Below are positions 1-6,693 of a stretch of DNA of 8,183 nucleotides, piece by piece. The notes under the pieces are model-generated. The model had not been told where the DNA came from. It was given only the letters and a program-made list of their open reading frames with translations, and did no database searches. Location: contig JAFRLP010000164.1 of assembly GCA_017431185.1 (NCBI GenBank), positions 1 to 8,183 of the forward strand, given 5' to 3'. Numbering within the stretch: the first letter of the stretch is position 1; each line of letters opens with the position of its first letter. A program made the position numbers and the translations under genes. This DNA is from Victivallales bacterium. Its GTDB lineage: Bacteria > Verrucomicrobiota > Lentisphaeria > Oligosphaerales > Oligosphaeraceae.

Positions 1-161
1 GAGGAAAACAGAGACCATCACGGTCTGTAAGGACCTTTGGCAAAATCTCTTCTGTGTATTCTGTGGACAATAACGGGGGTTCTGAACAGTTACGTTTCCT
101 TTATTTTTACAATTACAAGGATGCGTTGGACAAAGTGGAAAGGCGGCAAATGTAAATCAAA

Positions 162-165
162 GAGG
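162..165 (+). promoter_or_regulatory. Ribosome binding site deciding the ATG 172 start
   Basis: GAGG (within AGAGGCAGAAG) sits six bases before ATG 172. It supports that start over the in-frame TTG at 37 and the ATG at 121, neither of which has a well-spaced purine-rich site. Confidence 0.6.
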
Positions 166-171
166 CAGAAG

Positions 172-1668
172 ATGACGGTTGAGGAGATAATCCGTGGCGA
201 ATCTGAAAGGGTTGAGTTCAAAGAGACTCTTCCCAGGAATTCAGAGAAATACACAAAGACGGTAGTGGCATACGCCAACACCCAGGGCGGCACACTTATT
301 TTCGGAATCGCTGACGCGACGCGGGATATTATCGGAATAGACGAATCCATCCTTTTTCAAACGATGGACAGTATTGCCAATGCCATATCCGACTCCTGCG
401 AACCGCAGATAAATCCGGAAATAGAACCCTACACAATCAGCAGCAAAACAGTCATCATTGTCACTGTCCCTCCTGAACCTCGGAGACCCTACTTTCTGAA
501 ATTCAAAGGCAAGGAGAATGGCACATACATCCGTGTCGGTGCAACCACGCGTCTTGCCTCTTCGGAGAAGATCAAGGATTTGGAAATGGAGGGCGCAAAG
601 ATATCGTGGGATGAATTAACCTGTGTCGGATATGAAGTTACCGAACAGGCGATTAAGAAACTCTGCCGTGACATGAACAGGTTCCGCAAAGAAATGCAGG
701 AACGAAAAGCATTTGTTGAGAAATTGCCAACTGTGACAAGAACAAATCTTGAGAACTGGAAAGTACTCAAGAAGACTAAAGAGGGGTATCTGGCATCTAA
801 TGCTTTTGTTTTGCTGACATCAGGTCAATTTCCTTTTTCAAAGACACAGTGCGCTGTATTCAAGGGCAAAGACCGTTCGGTGTTTTTGGATAAGAGGGAA
901 TACACAGGTCCTGTCTATGCACAGATTGAGAATGCCATAGGTTTTGTACTTCGCAATATTAGACTTGGCGCAAAGATAAATGGACTGATAAGAAAGGAAA
1001 TTTACGAACTGCCAATAGACGCAATCAGAGAAATGATCGTGAACGCACACTGTCATCGAAACCTGAAGGATGAATCCTGTGTTCAAGTGGCAATTTATGA
1101 TGACCGTCTGGAGGTGACATCGCCCGGAGGGCTTTACAACGGACTGACCTTTGAGGAGGCCTTGCAGGGACACTCCAAACAAAGAAATCGTGCCCTTGCC
1201 AATGTATTCAGCCAAATGGGATTGATTGAGGCATGGGGAACTGGTCTGCAACGCATTCAAAATGCCGCAAGGGAATATGGACTACCTAAACCGAGGTTCA
1301 TTGAGATGCCGGAGTCCATTCGTGTGAATTTATACCGCAAGCAATTCATCTCAAAAGACATTGGTGTAACATCGACAGACCAGCAAAAAACAGTTAATAA
1401 AAAAAAGGTGAATGTCGGTGATGTCGGTGATGTCGGTGATGTCGGTGATGTCGGTGATGTCGGTGATGTCGGTGATGTCGGTGATGTAAAGGACAAGGTT
1501 CTGAAAATTATAACCGAAAATAACAAGGTGTCTGCAGCCCGGATTGCGAAAATCATTTCAGTCACCCAACGGACAATAGAGCGATATATCAAAGAACTTC
1601 GTGAAGAAGGAAAATTGACAAGGCATGGTTCCGAACGTGCTGGTTATTGGGAAGTAAAGAACTTTTAA
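172..1668 (+). CDS. AlbA_2 (Schlafen-like) / GHKL ATPase / winged-helix protein with GDV repeat linker
   Basis: This is a 498-residue putative nucleic-acid-binding, ATP-binding regulator. An N-terminal AlbA_2 domain spans about residues 5-130, with the EFKETL motif at 15-20, GGTLIFGIAD at 39-48 and YIRVGATTR near 119-127. A GHKL/HATPase_c_4-like region follows: N-box REMIVNAHCHRNL (286-298), glycine motifs SPGGL near 317-321 and GTGLQRI at 356-362. Residues 416-439 are eight tandem Gly-Asp-Val triplets, then a winged helix (about 440-495, with QRTIERYIKEL as recognition helix). The reading frame stays open upstream to a TTG at 37. I chose ATG 172 because GAGG lies six bases before it and the family's EFKE motif follows at the usual distance, whereas the upstream translation looks non-coding. 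Proteins of this plan are usually called transcriptional regulators or ATP-binding proteins; the biological role is mostly unknown. By eye it is more AT-rich than the - strand genes, which would suit an accessory gene. The domain call is firm; the function is not. Confidence 0.88.
   Translation: MTVEEIIRGESERVEFKETLPRNSEKYTKTVVAYANTQGGTLIFGIADATRDIIGIDESILFQTMDSIANAISDSCEPQINPEIEPYTISSKTVIIVTVPPEPRRPYFLKFKGKENGTYIRVGATTRLASSEKIKDLEMEGAKISWDELTCVGYEVTEQAIKKLCRDMNRFRKEMQERKAFVEKLPTVTRTNLENWKVLKKTKEGYLASNAFVLLTSGQFPFSKTQCAVFKGKDRSVFLDKREYTGPVYAQIENAIGFVLRNIRLGAKINGLIRKEIYELPIDAIREMIVNAHCHRNLKDESCVQVAIYDDRLEVTSPGGLYNGLTFEEALQGHSKQRNRALANVFSQMGLIEAWGTGLQRIQNAAREYGLPKPRFIEMPESIRVNLYRKQFISKDIGVTSTDQQKTVNKKKVNVGDVGDVGDVGDVGDVGDVGDVGDVKDKVLKIITENNKVSAARIAKIISVTQRTIERYIKELREEGKLTRHGSERAGYWEVKNF
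1417..1488 (+). repeat. Eight in-frame 9-bp tandem repeats (GGTGATGTC)
   Basis: Seven exact GGTGATGTC units are followed by an eighth that differs only in its last base (GGTGATGTA). A degenerate unit, GGTGAATGTC, lies just before at 1407-1416. Each unit encodes Gly-Asp-Val, so copy-number change alters the length of the linker between the ATPase region and the C-terminal winged helix by three residues without shifting the frame. The near-perfect identity at DNA level, including third codon positions, points to recent expansion by strand slippage. Confidence 0.97.
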
Positions 1669-1685
1669 AAATATAGTTGCATGTC

Positions 1686-1821
1686 ACTGGTCTGTCAGGT
1701 CGCGCTCCGCGTGGCCACTCCCGCCGAAGACGGCCAGCGCCCGCTCCACGCACATCGCGGTCGCGGCTGCGGAGCAGCCGCTGCCAAACCCGCGTCCCAC
1801 ACTGGTCTGGCAGGCCGCGCT
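1686..1821. repeat. GC-rich intergenic element with flanking 21-bp direct repeats and hairpins
   Basis: The element fills most of the gap between two convergent genes. Segments 1686-1706 and 1801-1821 match at 19 of 21 positions in the same orientation (both begin ACTGGTCTG and end CGCGCT), giving a period of 115 bp. The DNA between them is much more GC-rich than its surroundings. It can form a stem of GCGGCTGC (1763-1770) with GCAGCCGC (1774-1781) around a GGA loop. It can also form a stem of GCGTGG (1709-1714) with CCACGC (1746-1751) enclosing a small hairpin GCCG-AAGA-CGGC (1723-1734). Reading frames through it look like composition artefacts. It resembles a dispersed intergenic repeat, or one and a bit copies of a tandem unit. 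It may also help separate the convergent transcripts. It has no transposase and I did not identify a family. Confidence 0.55.
1763..1781. other. 8-bp GC hairpin with 3-base loop
   Basis: GCGGCTGC and GCAGCCGC are perfect inverted repeats separated by GGA. No T-run follows on either strand, so it is not a canonical intrinsic terminator. It could still stall transcription, protect mRNA 3' ends or be the core of a REP-like element. Confidence 0.6.
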
Positions 1822-1831
1822 TACACGACCA

Positions 1832-1851
1832 ATACGGCTTCTAGCCTGTAT
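1832..1851. terminator. Bulged hairpin just after the AraC stop codon, possible weak terminator
   Basis: ATACGGCT pairs with AGCC-T-GTAT around a TCT loop, giving eight pairs with a single bulged T at 1847. It lies about nine bases beyond the restored stop (TGA, 1862-1860) of the - strand AraC gene. On the + strand it is followed after five bases by TTTT. The U-tract is poor in both directions, so termination activity is uncertain. Confidence 0.28.
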
Positions 1852-1859
1852 CACAATTT

Positions 1860-2740
1860 TCAGGAGTGGGCATTGGCATTTGCGCGATATTCGCTGGCGG
1901 TCTGATGATGCACCGCCTTGAAGGCGTTGCAGAAATAAATGGCGGATGAGAACCCCGTGGCGGCGGCCACCTCCTTGCTGGGCAGCGTGGTCTCCTGCAC
2001 AGAAGCCTTTCCGCCCGATGCATCCGCAGACGGCGGATATGCTCCATGGGCAGGGCACCCGTGGCTTTGCGGAAATTGCGCAAGTAGGTGGGCACGGGGA
2101 CGCCGCTGTGGGAGGCCAGACTTTTCAGGGAAAGCGGTCCCGCGATATGCGCCTCAATATAGGAAAGCGCCTGCGGCAGGTCAAAACGAGTGTGCGCCAG
2201 GGAGACATCCGCCTGGGGCTTGCTGTCGCAGATGAGATTCGGCAACGCCATGAATAGGCCTAGCCGATAGCAGTGATGACCTCGGCGGTCGGCATTGGCC
2301 AGCAGTTTGCCCAGCGTCTCGATGGTGCTGAAACGGGCATCTGGCAGATTGAAGCAAGGATAGTCGCGTTCACCATAAAGTTGGTAATCCTGCATGAAGA
2401 GTTCCTTGTAGGCCACATGCGAATAGAGTTCCATCAGCACGGAGGGAAGTTGGTTGGGCTGAAAAAGCACATTGACCAAATCCACGCGGCATCCCTTCAG
2501 ATAGGCGTGATACCCGCCTGGCGGAATCACCAGGATATCCCCGCGTCGAAGCATGCTTGGGGCATGGTCCTCGCACTGGTGCAGTCCGCCTCCATCCAAA
2601 ATCAGCACGCATTCGGAGAATTCATGGCGATGCTTCGGGGAAGCCACCTGCCAGAGGTGCATGGCCCGCAGGGGAAAGTCAATGTCCTTGACAAAAAAGG
2701 AATCATTGGTCTTATGCGTGTGGGTATTCTTCAGTTTCAT
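1860..2740 (-). pseudogene. AraC-family transcriptional regulator, frameshifted near the C terminus
   Basis: A DNA-binding regulator of the AraC/XylS family, likely sensing a sugar for the adjacent enzymes. The N-terminal cupin-type sensor covers about residues 20-95, with HRHEFSE at 37-43 and RRGDILVIPPGGYHAY at 65-80. The first helix-turn-helix is at about 203-229 (LSLKSLASHSGVPVPTYL). After Leu247 (codon 2002-2000) the open frame loses all similarity and ends at 1841. Skipping two bases (1999-1998), or adding one, restores a normal ending: QETTLPSKEVAAATGFSS, then IYFCNAFKAVHH, stopping at 1860. The restored protein is about 292 residues, the normal family size. As written, the second helix-turn-helix is missing and DNA binding should be lost or weakened. 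It is either a true recent pseudogene or a sequencing/assembly error. The ATG at 2740 has no clear ribosome binding site. It is the last gene of the - strand cluster, 82 bases after the GH-A glycosidase. Confidence 0.85.
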
Positions 2741-2786
2741 GCGTAATAGGGGAAATAGGAAATGACTGCAGAACTGAAACGATGAT

Positions 2787-2814
2787 AATATATCTGAATT
2801 GGAAAAATAAGCAA
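2787..2814 (-). promoter_or_regulatory. Candidate promoter for the AraC gene
   Basis: In the AT-rich 82-base gap before the AraC gene, the - strand reads TTGCTT (2814-2809), a 16-base spacer, then TATATT (2792-2787). The -10 hexamer matches TATAAT at five of six positions and the -35 matches TTGACA at three. It would start transcription about 40 bases before ATG 2740. This is sequence resemblance only; read-through from the enzyme genes is equally possible. Confidence 0.3.
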
Positions 2815-2822
2815 ATTTTCGC

Positions 2823-4718
2823 TCACAGACGTGTCAATTTTAAAAGCATCCCCGCAAATGGAGCCAAAACAGCCACCTCTGCATCATGAAGAACCCATCC
2901 AGCAGCAGGGCAGAATCGAACGCTTGTCTCCTCCTTGCTGTTGTTGACGGCAACGGCATAACAGACATCTTCACTCTCAGGATGTTCTGTAAGGGTGACA
3001 AAGCGATTGTCGCAATTGATGCACCGCCTTTGCCTGACATGCTCCCAAAGAGGGGTATAAAAACGATGCCATGCTGGCTGCCCTGTTTTGTGGAAAGCAC
3101 CTGGGAGATTGCCCAGATGTTTTTCAATCGGCAAAGTACAGAGATAGCAGAAGCCCTTTCCGTAACGGTGACGAATATAGACTGGATTGCCATCCTCTTC
3201 GTGCGCCAGAACCTCGGCGTCCAGAATATTGAGCGAAGTCTTGAATTCGGAGGTGACAGAAAAGATTTCCCCCTCCAACTGCACAAGAGCTGGCGCCGAA
3301 CGCATTTCCCTGTTAGACACTTCGACACCGAAGACCGCTTCCATGCCAGTCAGCACACAAGTGTCCATGGAAACATAAAGCACGGCACCATCCTTGACCT
3401 TTTCCAGAAGCGCACTCCACTCATAACCGTAAAGGCTGTTGTCACCGAATACCCCAGGGACTAGATAGAGTGGAGCATCCTTGAAATGCTCCAGCGTATA
3501 TTGGAAATTGATGTCAAAATGGTTTTGTTTGGCAAGCAAAAAGCAACTTCCAGCATTGTCGAGAGCAGTATTTATGTCCATATCCATACTTCGAGTAATG
3601 ACACAGACCGCATCTCCCCTGAAAAGCGGCAGCTCCTTGATAGGCAGGCTGTCGCGGAAGGCCTTGAATTGCTGGAACTCCACCAACAGTTTTTTGGGGC
3701 GACGCAGGGCATCGAACATGCCCAGCTCCCGTTCGTAGGCGCTCCACTGGTACGGGGGAAAATCGAGATGCCCCTGATCAAAAGCGCACCACCAGAGAAA
3801 GTCCGACGCACCATGCGCCCAGGTGTTATGCAAAGCCCCCCTGAGGAAGATGGCCTTCATGCTTTCGGAGGCAAAGGATGTTGATAAAGTTCCGATTTCC
3901 TCCACGCTGTACGGTCTGTCCACAAGGTTTCCGTAATAAAGCATTTCAATGGTGGATTCCAGCATCGTCCGGAAAGAATCATGGCAGTCAATCTTGGCAA
4001 TGGTTTTAGAACCAGAATGCGGATACGGGTGGGGAGTCATGCGGTCGCAAAGCTCCCCCTGTGTCTGAATGCTCCAGACGCAGCATCTGCCGTGAATGTC
4101 CGAGGTCCTCAATCCATGCATTCCAGAGGCCACTTTCCTGTCGGGGTCCTCCAGCCGAATCGCAGAGCTGACCAGATGGGTCCAAAGCCACGCTGCATGG
4201 GAATTATGCAGTTCCTGAAGATTGTTGCACTCGTTTCCCAGCTCCCATTCCTCAATGGCAGGGCAATCCTTGACCATTCGAACAAAACAACGGATGAATT
4301 TGACCATATACCGCAAAGCCATCGGGTCAGTCATCACATCGGTCTTCTCCAAGGCAGGCGGACAGTAAAAGGAACCACTCATCCACCCAGTGACCACACC
4401 AACACGCAGTTTCAGGTGGCATTCCTGGGCAATTTCCGCAAAACGCCTGAAACGGCGAATCATCTCCTCGTCCACTCCGGCCTGTCCGCAAAAAGTGTCG
4501 GGAAGCGGTTTGCCGTGCATATAGACATCTTTGATCCAGCCGCCAGCGGTATGGCAGATTTCAATCGGCTGAAACACCTTCCAGATGGGGAAGACCCGGA
4601 GCATCTCGCAGCCATAAGCAGCCAGGAGCCTCAAATCCTCCTTCACTACCGTTTCGTCCCAGAGTTCCCACATGCGCGTCCCCGCATGGCTAGCCCAGTA
4701 ATTGCATCCGATTTTCAT
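2823..4718 (-). CDS. Clan GH-A TIM-barrel glycosidase with GH42-like accessory domain
   Basis: A 631-residue retaining glycoside hydrolase, probably cytoplasmic because no signal peptide is seen. The barrel (about 1-350) opens with GCNYWASHAGTRMW (4-17), a pattern typical of GH5-like beta-mannosidases and cellulases, and then RVFPIWKVFQP (41-51) and TGWMSG (110-115). The acid/base glutamate is E163 in WELGNE (158-163). HPYP is at 230-233. The likely nucleophile is E274 in YSVEEIG, and the strand-8 tryptophans lie in FLWWCAFDQ (307-315). Residues of about 370-540 form an alpha/beta region (APLYLVPGVFGDN, then DGAVLYVSMD) resembling the GATase-like trimerisation domain of GH42, followed by a beta-rich tail. 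I chose ATG 4718 over TTG 4727 because AAGGAG is 11 bases before the ATG but only two before the TTG. The family could be GH5-like, GH42-like or GH164-like; beta-mannoside or beta-galactoside substrates are plausible but cannot be fixed from sequence. It follows the next enzyme gene by 93 bases in the same direction. Confidence 0.87.
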   Translation of the reverse strand: MKIGCNYWASHAGTRMWELWDETVVKEDLRLLAAYGCEMLRVFPIWKVFQPIEICHTAGGWIKDVYMHGKPLPDTFCGQAGVDEEMIRRFRRFAEIAQECHLKLRVGVVTGWMSGSFYCPPALEKTDVMTDPMALRYMVKFIRCFVRMVKDCPAIEEWELGNECNNLQELHNSHAAWLWTHLVSSAIRLEDPDRKVASGMHGLRTSDIHGRCCVWSIQTQGELCDRMTPHPYPHSGSKTIAKIDCHDSFRTMLESTIEMLYYGNLVDRPYSVEEIGTLSTSFASESMKAIFLRGALHNTWAHGASDFLWWCAFDQGHLDFPPYQWSAYERELGMFDALRRPKKLLVEFQQFKAFRDSLPIKELPLFRGDAVCVITRSMDMDINTALDNAGSCFLLAKQNHFDINFQYTLEHFKDAPLYLVPGVFGDNSLYGYEWSALLEKVKDGAVLYVSMDTCVLTGMEAVFGVEVSNREMRSAPALVQLEGEIFSVTSEFKTSLNILDAEVLAHEEDGNPVYIRHRYGKGFCYLCTLPIEKHLGNLPGAFHKTGQPAWHRFYTPLWEHVRQRRCINCDNRFVTLTEHPESEDVCYAVAVNNSKEETSVRFCPAAGWVLHDAEVAVLAPFAGMLLKLTRL

Positions 4719-4729
4719 AAAAGACAATT

Positions 4730-4734
4730 CTCCT
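4730..4734 (-). promoter_or_regulatory. Ribosome binding site deciding the ATG 4718 start
   Basis: The - strand reads AAGGAGAA here, with AGGAG 11 bases before ATG 4718. The in-frame TTG at 4727 would be only two bases from the site, too close for initiation. Confidence 0.6.
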
Positions 4735-4811
4735 TGCGGAAAAGCTTTGGAGTCGAAAAAACAAAGGCAACAGTCGTTATTCCCTGTTCAACGGCAAAGG
4801 ACACTCGATTC

Positions 4812-6680
4812 CTATTTCCCAGGCATCTCCCCGTCAGATGTCACCGACGAACTGCCATCGGGAAAACGGATGACGCAACAGTGAATCTCCCCTGAGAGTG
4901 TCATGGTCAACCGTCCATTTTTCTCCAGACACTCCAATGGTCGCCAAGCATTCTCCCCCAACTTCAGGATTTCAGGGCGTGAACAGGTCATGGGAAGTCG
5001 AACACTCAAAGCCACCTTCGGCACCAGGGTATCATGCCAAAACACCACGCTAAGCAGATATTCCTTCTTTTGTCGGGAACGGAATACTTCTGCCTTCACC
5101 ATATCCGCAGGCTCCGCACGAACAGGGTCAGGCGTCAGCAGTATTTCCGCTCCGAAAACGGCATGAACCAACGGCAGGTAAGCGAGGAACACTTCCCTGA
5201 CCTCAGCCGACCAGGCTGGATAGACAAGCGTGGAGGAACCGCCCATCGACCACCCCGCACCAGAAAGAAGACAGCCGCGCATGATTTTTTCAGCAATCAC
5301 AGGCGTAGTCGGATAGGAGTGAATCAGCAATGGCTTGTTTAGGCACAGATATTTCTGACTGTCAAAGTTTCCACTGACCCCTTCGCTCATCACGGCATCC
5401 GCGTAAAGGGCACACTCCATGTCAAACGGCCCATTTGCCAAAATGGGTTTTCCCACGGCATGAAGCGTTTCGGCAAGAAGCCTGAGATTCTCTTCAATGC
5501 CCAATCCGAATTCACAGCCTTCCCTGCCATTGTCGGCGGTTTTCCCGTCCTGATGCGCCCAATCGATTGTCTGATAGCATGTCTGGTCGGCAAAGACCCC
5601 GTCGATTTCGGGATAGATGTCCAATAGACGTTTGATCTTGTGTTTGACATAGGCGCCAAACGAACTGTCCTGGCAGGAATTCAGCAGGACACAATCATGC
5701 CAGGAAGGAATCATGTGTCCACCTGCATCACGGGCAATGTCTTCGGGGAAACATTTCTCTGCCCACGGAATCCAGGCATCTCCCCCACACTGAAAATAGT
5801 ACATGGCACGGATATGGCAGTCATGGAGGACTGCCATGTGCTCATGCATCATCAGGCGCGTCACAGTCAGTTGACGCTCTTGGGCGATATTGGGATAATC
5901 ATGGGCAATCACACTGGTCCAGGTGTCTTCTTCAGGAACATATTCGCCATAATGGGGGAAATGATTGTGGATTTCCACCCAATCAGGACGATATTCGCGC
6001 AGATACCTGCTATCCGTAAAAGGATTGGTAATGGCGAAAGAGCAACAGGAATAGACATCTGGAATCGCTGGCTCAAAGAACGCCCTGAATTCGTCTCGAT
6101 ACCAGGCAAGTCCTGGACGCCAGCATCCTTCATGGCCTCGGAAAAGCAGTGTTATCCGAACGGGCTGCGAAGTCACCTTCAAATGGGAAACCTCCACATA
6201 CATTCCTGCGCCATGATAATCCTCAAAACGGAAGGAGAGGCGTCCGCCTATGCGTCCTGGTTCCTTGGCAACGGTGATTCCCACATTGGCCACGGGGTCA
6301 TAAATCGTAGCAATGGGAATCACAGTGCCGAAGCAGACATCCCCGTAGAAGATGTTTTGGCCACCCATTTCCCAAATATCCCTGGGGTAGTCTCTGCGGG
6401 CAGTCCAGATTTTCTGGTTGTACTGCATTGCCTGATAGGGAATGCGGAAACTAACCGCGGCCCCATCTTCTGGCCTACCAGTCTCCCTGATTAAGGTCAG
6501 CGTACAGGCCAGATGCCTTTCCTTGACTGCCCAGCGGGCAATAGCGGACACGCCATGGGAAGCACATAATTCTCCAGGGAAACCGCTGAAAGGCTTGCCA
6601 TGGATAAAAACGTCGGCAATGGCTCCGTCCGCAGTTGTTTTAATCTTGAGGTTTTCAGTTTCAAAAACGCCAGGACTCAT
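4812..6680 (-). CDS. Putative glycoside hydrolase of unassigned family (beta-sandwich / TIM barrel / beta-sandwich)
   Basis: A 622-residue protein without signal peptide or membrane segment. The N-terminal part (about 1-190) is beta-rich, like the domain preceding the barrel in many alpha-glycosidases. It ends at the linker-like WRPGLAWYRDEF (187-198). A TIM-barrel-like region (about 205-515) follows, with MYYFQCGGDAWIPW (293-306), DGVFADQT (360-367), GKPILANGPFD (410-420) and YADAVMSEG (426-434). A short beta-sandwich closes the protein. D365 in VFADQ and E433 in MSEG sit at strand ends and are my candidates for catalytic carboxylates; this is inference. The plan recalls GH36/GH31-type or DUF6259-type proteins, but I do not recognise a characterised family. 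I preferred ATG 6680 to the in-frame GTG 6692 because a run of six G lies four bases before the ATG. The stop of the upstream gene is 13 bases away, so the two are surely co-transcribed and probably act on the same substrate. Confidence 0.75.
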   Translation of the reverse strand: MSPGVFETENLKIKTTADGAIADVFIHGKPFSGFPGELCASHGVSAIARWAVKERHLACTLTLIRETGRPEDGAAVSFRIPYQAMQYNQKIWTARRDYPRDIWEMGGQNIFYGDVCFGTVIPIATIYDPVANVGITVAKEPGRIGGRLSFRFEDYHGAGMYVEVSHLKVTSQPVRITLLFRGHEGCWRPGLAWYRDEFRAFFEPAIPDVYSCCSFAITNPFTDSRYLREYRPDWVEIHNHFPHYGEYVPEEDTWTSVIAHDYPNIAQERQLTVTRLMMHEHMAVLHDCHIRAMYYFQCGGDAWIPWAEKCFPEDIARDAGGHMIPSWHDCVLLNSCQDSSFGAYVKHKIKRLLDIYPEIDGVFADQTCYQTIDWAHQDGKTADNGREGCEFGLGIEENLRLLAETLHAVGKPILANGPFDMECALYADAVMSEGVSGNFDSQKYLCLNKPLLIHSYPTTPVIAEKIMRGCLLSGAGWSMGGSSTLVYPAWSAEVREVFLAYLPLVHAVFGAEILLTPDPVRAEPADMVKAEVFRSRQKKEYLLSVVFWHDTLVPKVALSVRLPMTCSRPEILKLGENAWRPLECLEKNGRLTMTLSGEIHCCVIRFPDGSSSVTSDGEMPGK

Positions 6681-6684
6681 CGTT

Positions 6685-6690
6685 CCCCCC
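6685..6690 (-). promoter_or_regulatory. Unusual all-G ribosome binding site for ATG 6680
   Basis: Six consecutive G (CCCCCC on the + strand) are followed by AACG and ATG 6680. This can pair with the CCUCC anti-Shine-Dalgarno core through one G-U wobble. It favours ATG 6680 over GTG 6692, which has no purine-rich site upstream. Confidence 0.4.
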
Positions 6691-6693
6691 ACA

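Noticed and set aside
37..171. In-frame N-terminal extension of the AlbA_2 protein from TTG 37
   Set aside because: The extension has no family resemblance, and ATG 172 has a well-placed GAGG site directly before the AlbA_2 domain.
1..171. Promoter-like hexamers upstream of the AlbA_2 gene (for example TACAAT at 108-113)
   Set aside because: No -35 partner at an acceptable spacing was found, so no promoter is called.
1417..1488. CRISPR-like array
   Set aside because: The units are 9 bp, directly abutting, without spacers, and in frame inside a coding sequence.
1992..2002. Programmed frameshift in the AraC gene
   Set aside because: There is no slippery heptamer or homopolymer at the junction, and AraC regulators are not known to need recoding; mutation or sequencing error is simpler.
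1681..2058. Small GC-rich open frames on both strands in the convergent gap
   Set aside because: Their Arg/Ala/Gly-rich translations follow from GC-rich repeat DNA, and one includes the shifted frame of the AraC gene.
4719..4811. Possible intrinsic terminator between the two complete enzyme genes
   Set aside because: Only a 5-bp AACAG/CTGTT stem with a long loop precedes the T-rich stretch, too weak to support a break in the operon.
3981..4895. Long open frame on the + strand opposite the GH-A glycosidase
   Set aside because: It is an antisense shadow of a gene with clear catalytic motifs, and its translation shows no domain character.
5640..6494. Open frame of 284 codons on the + strand opposite the 4812-6680 gene
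   Set aside because: Antisense shadow; the - strand frame has a consistent protein-domain plan and operon spacing.
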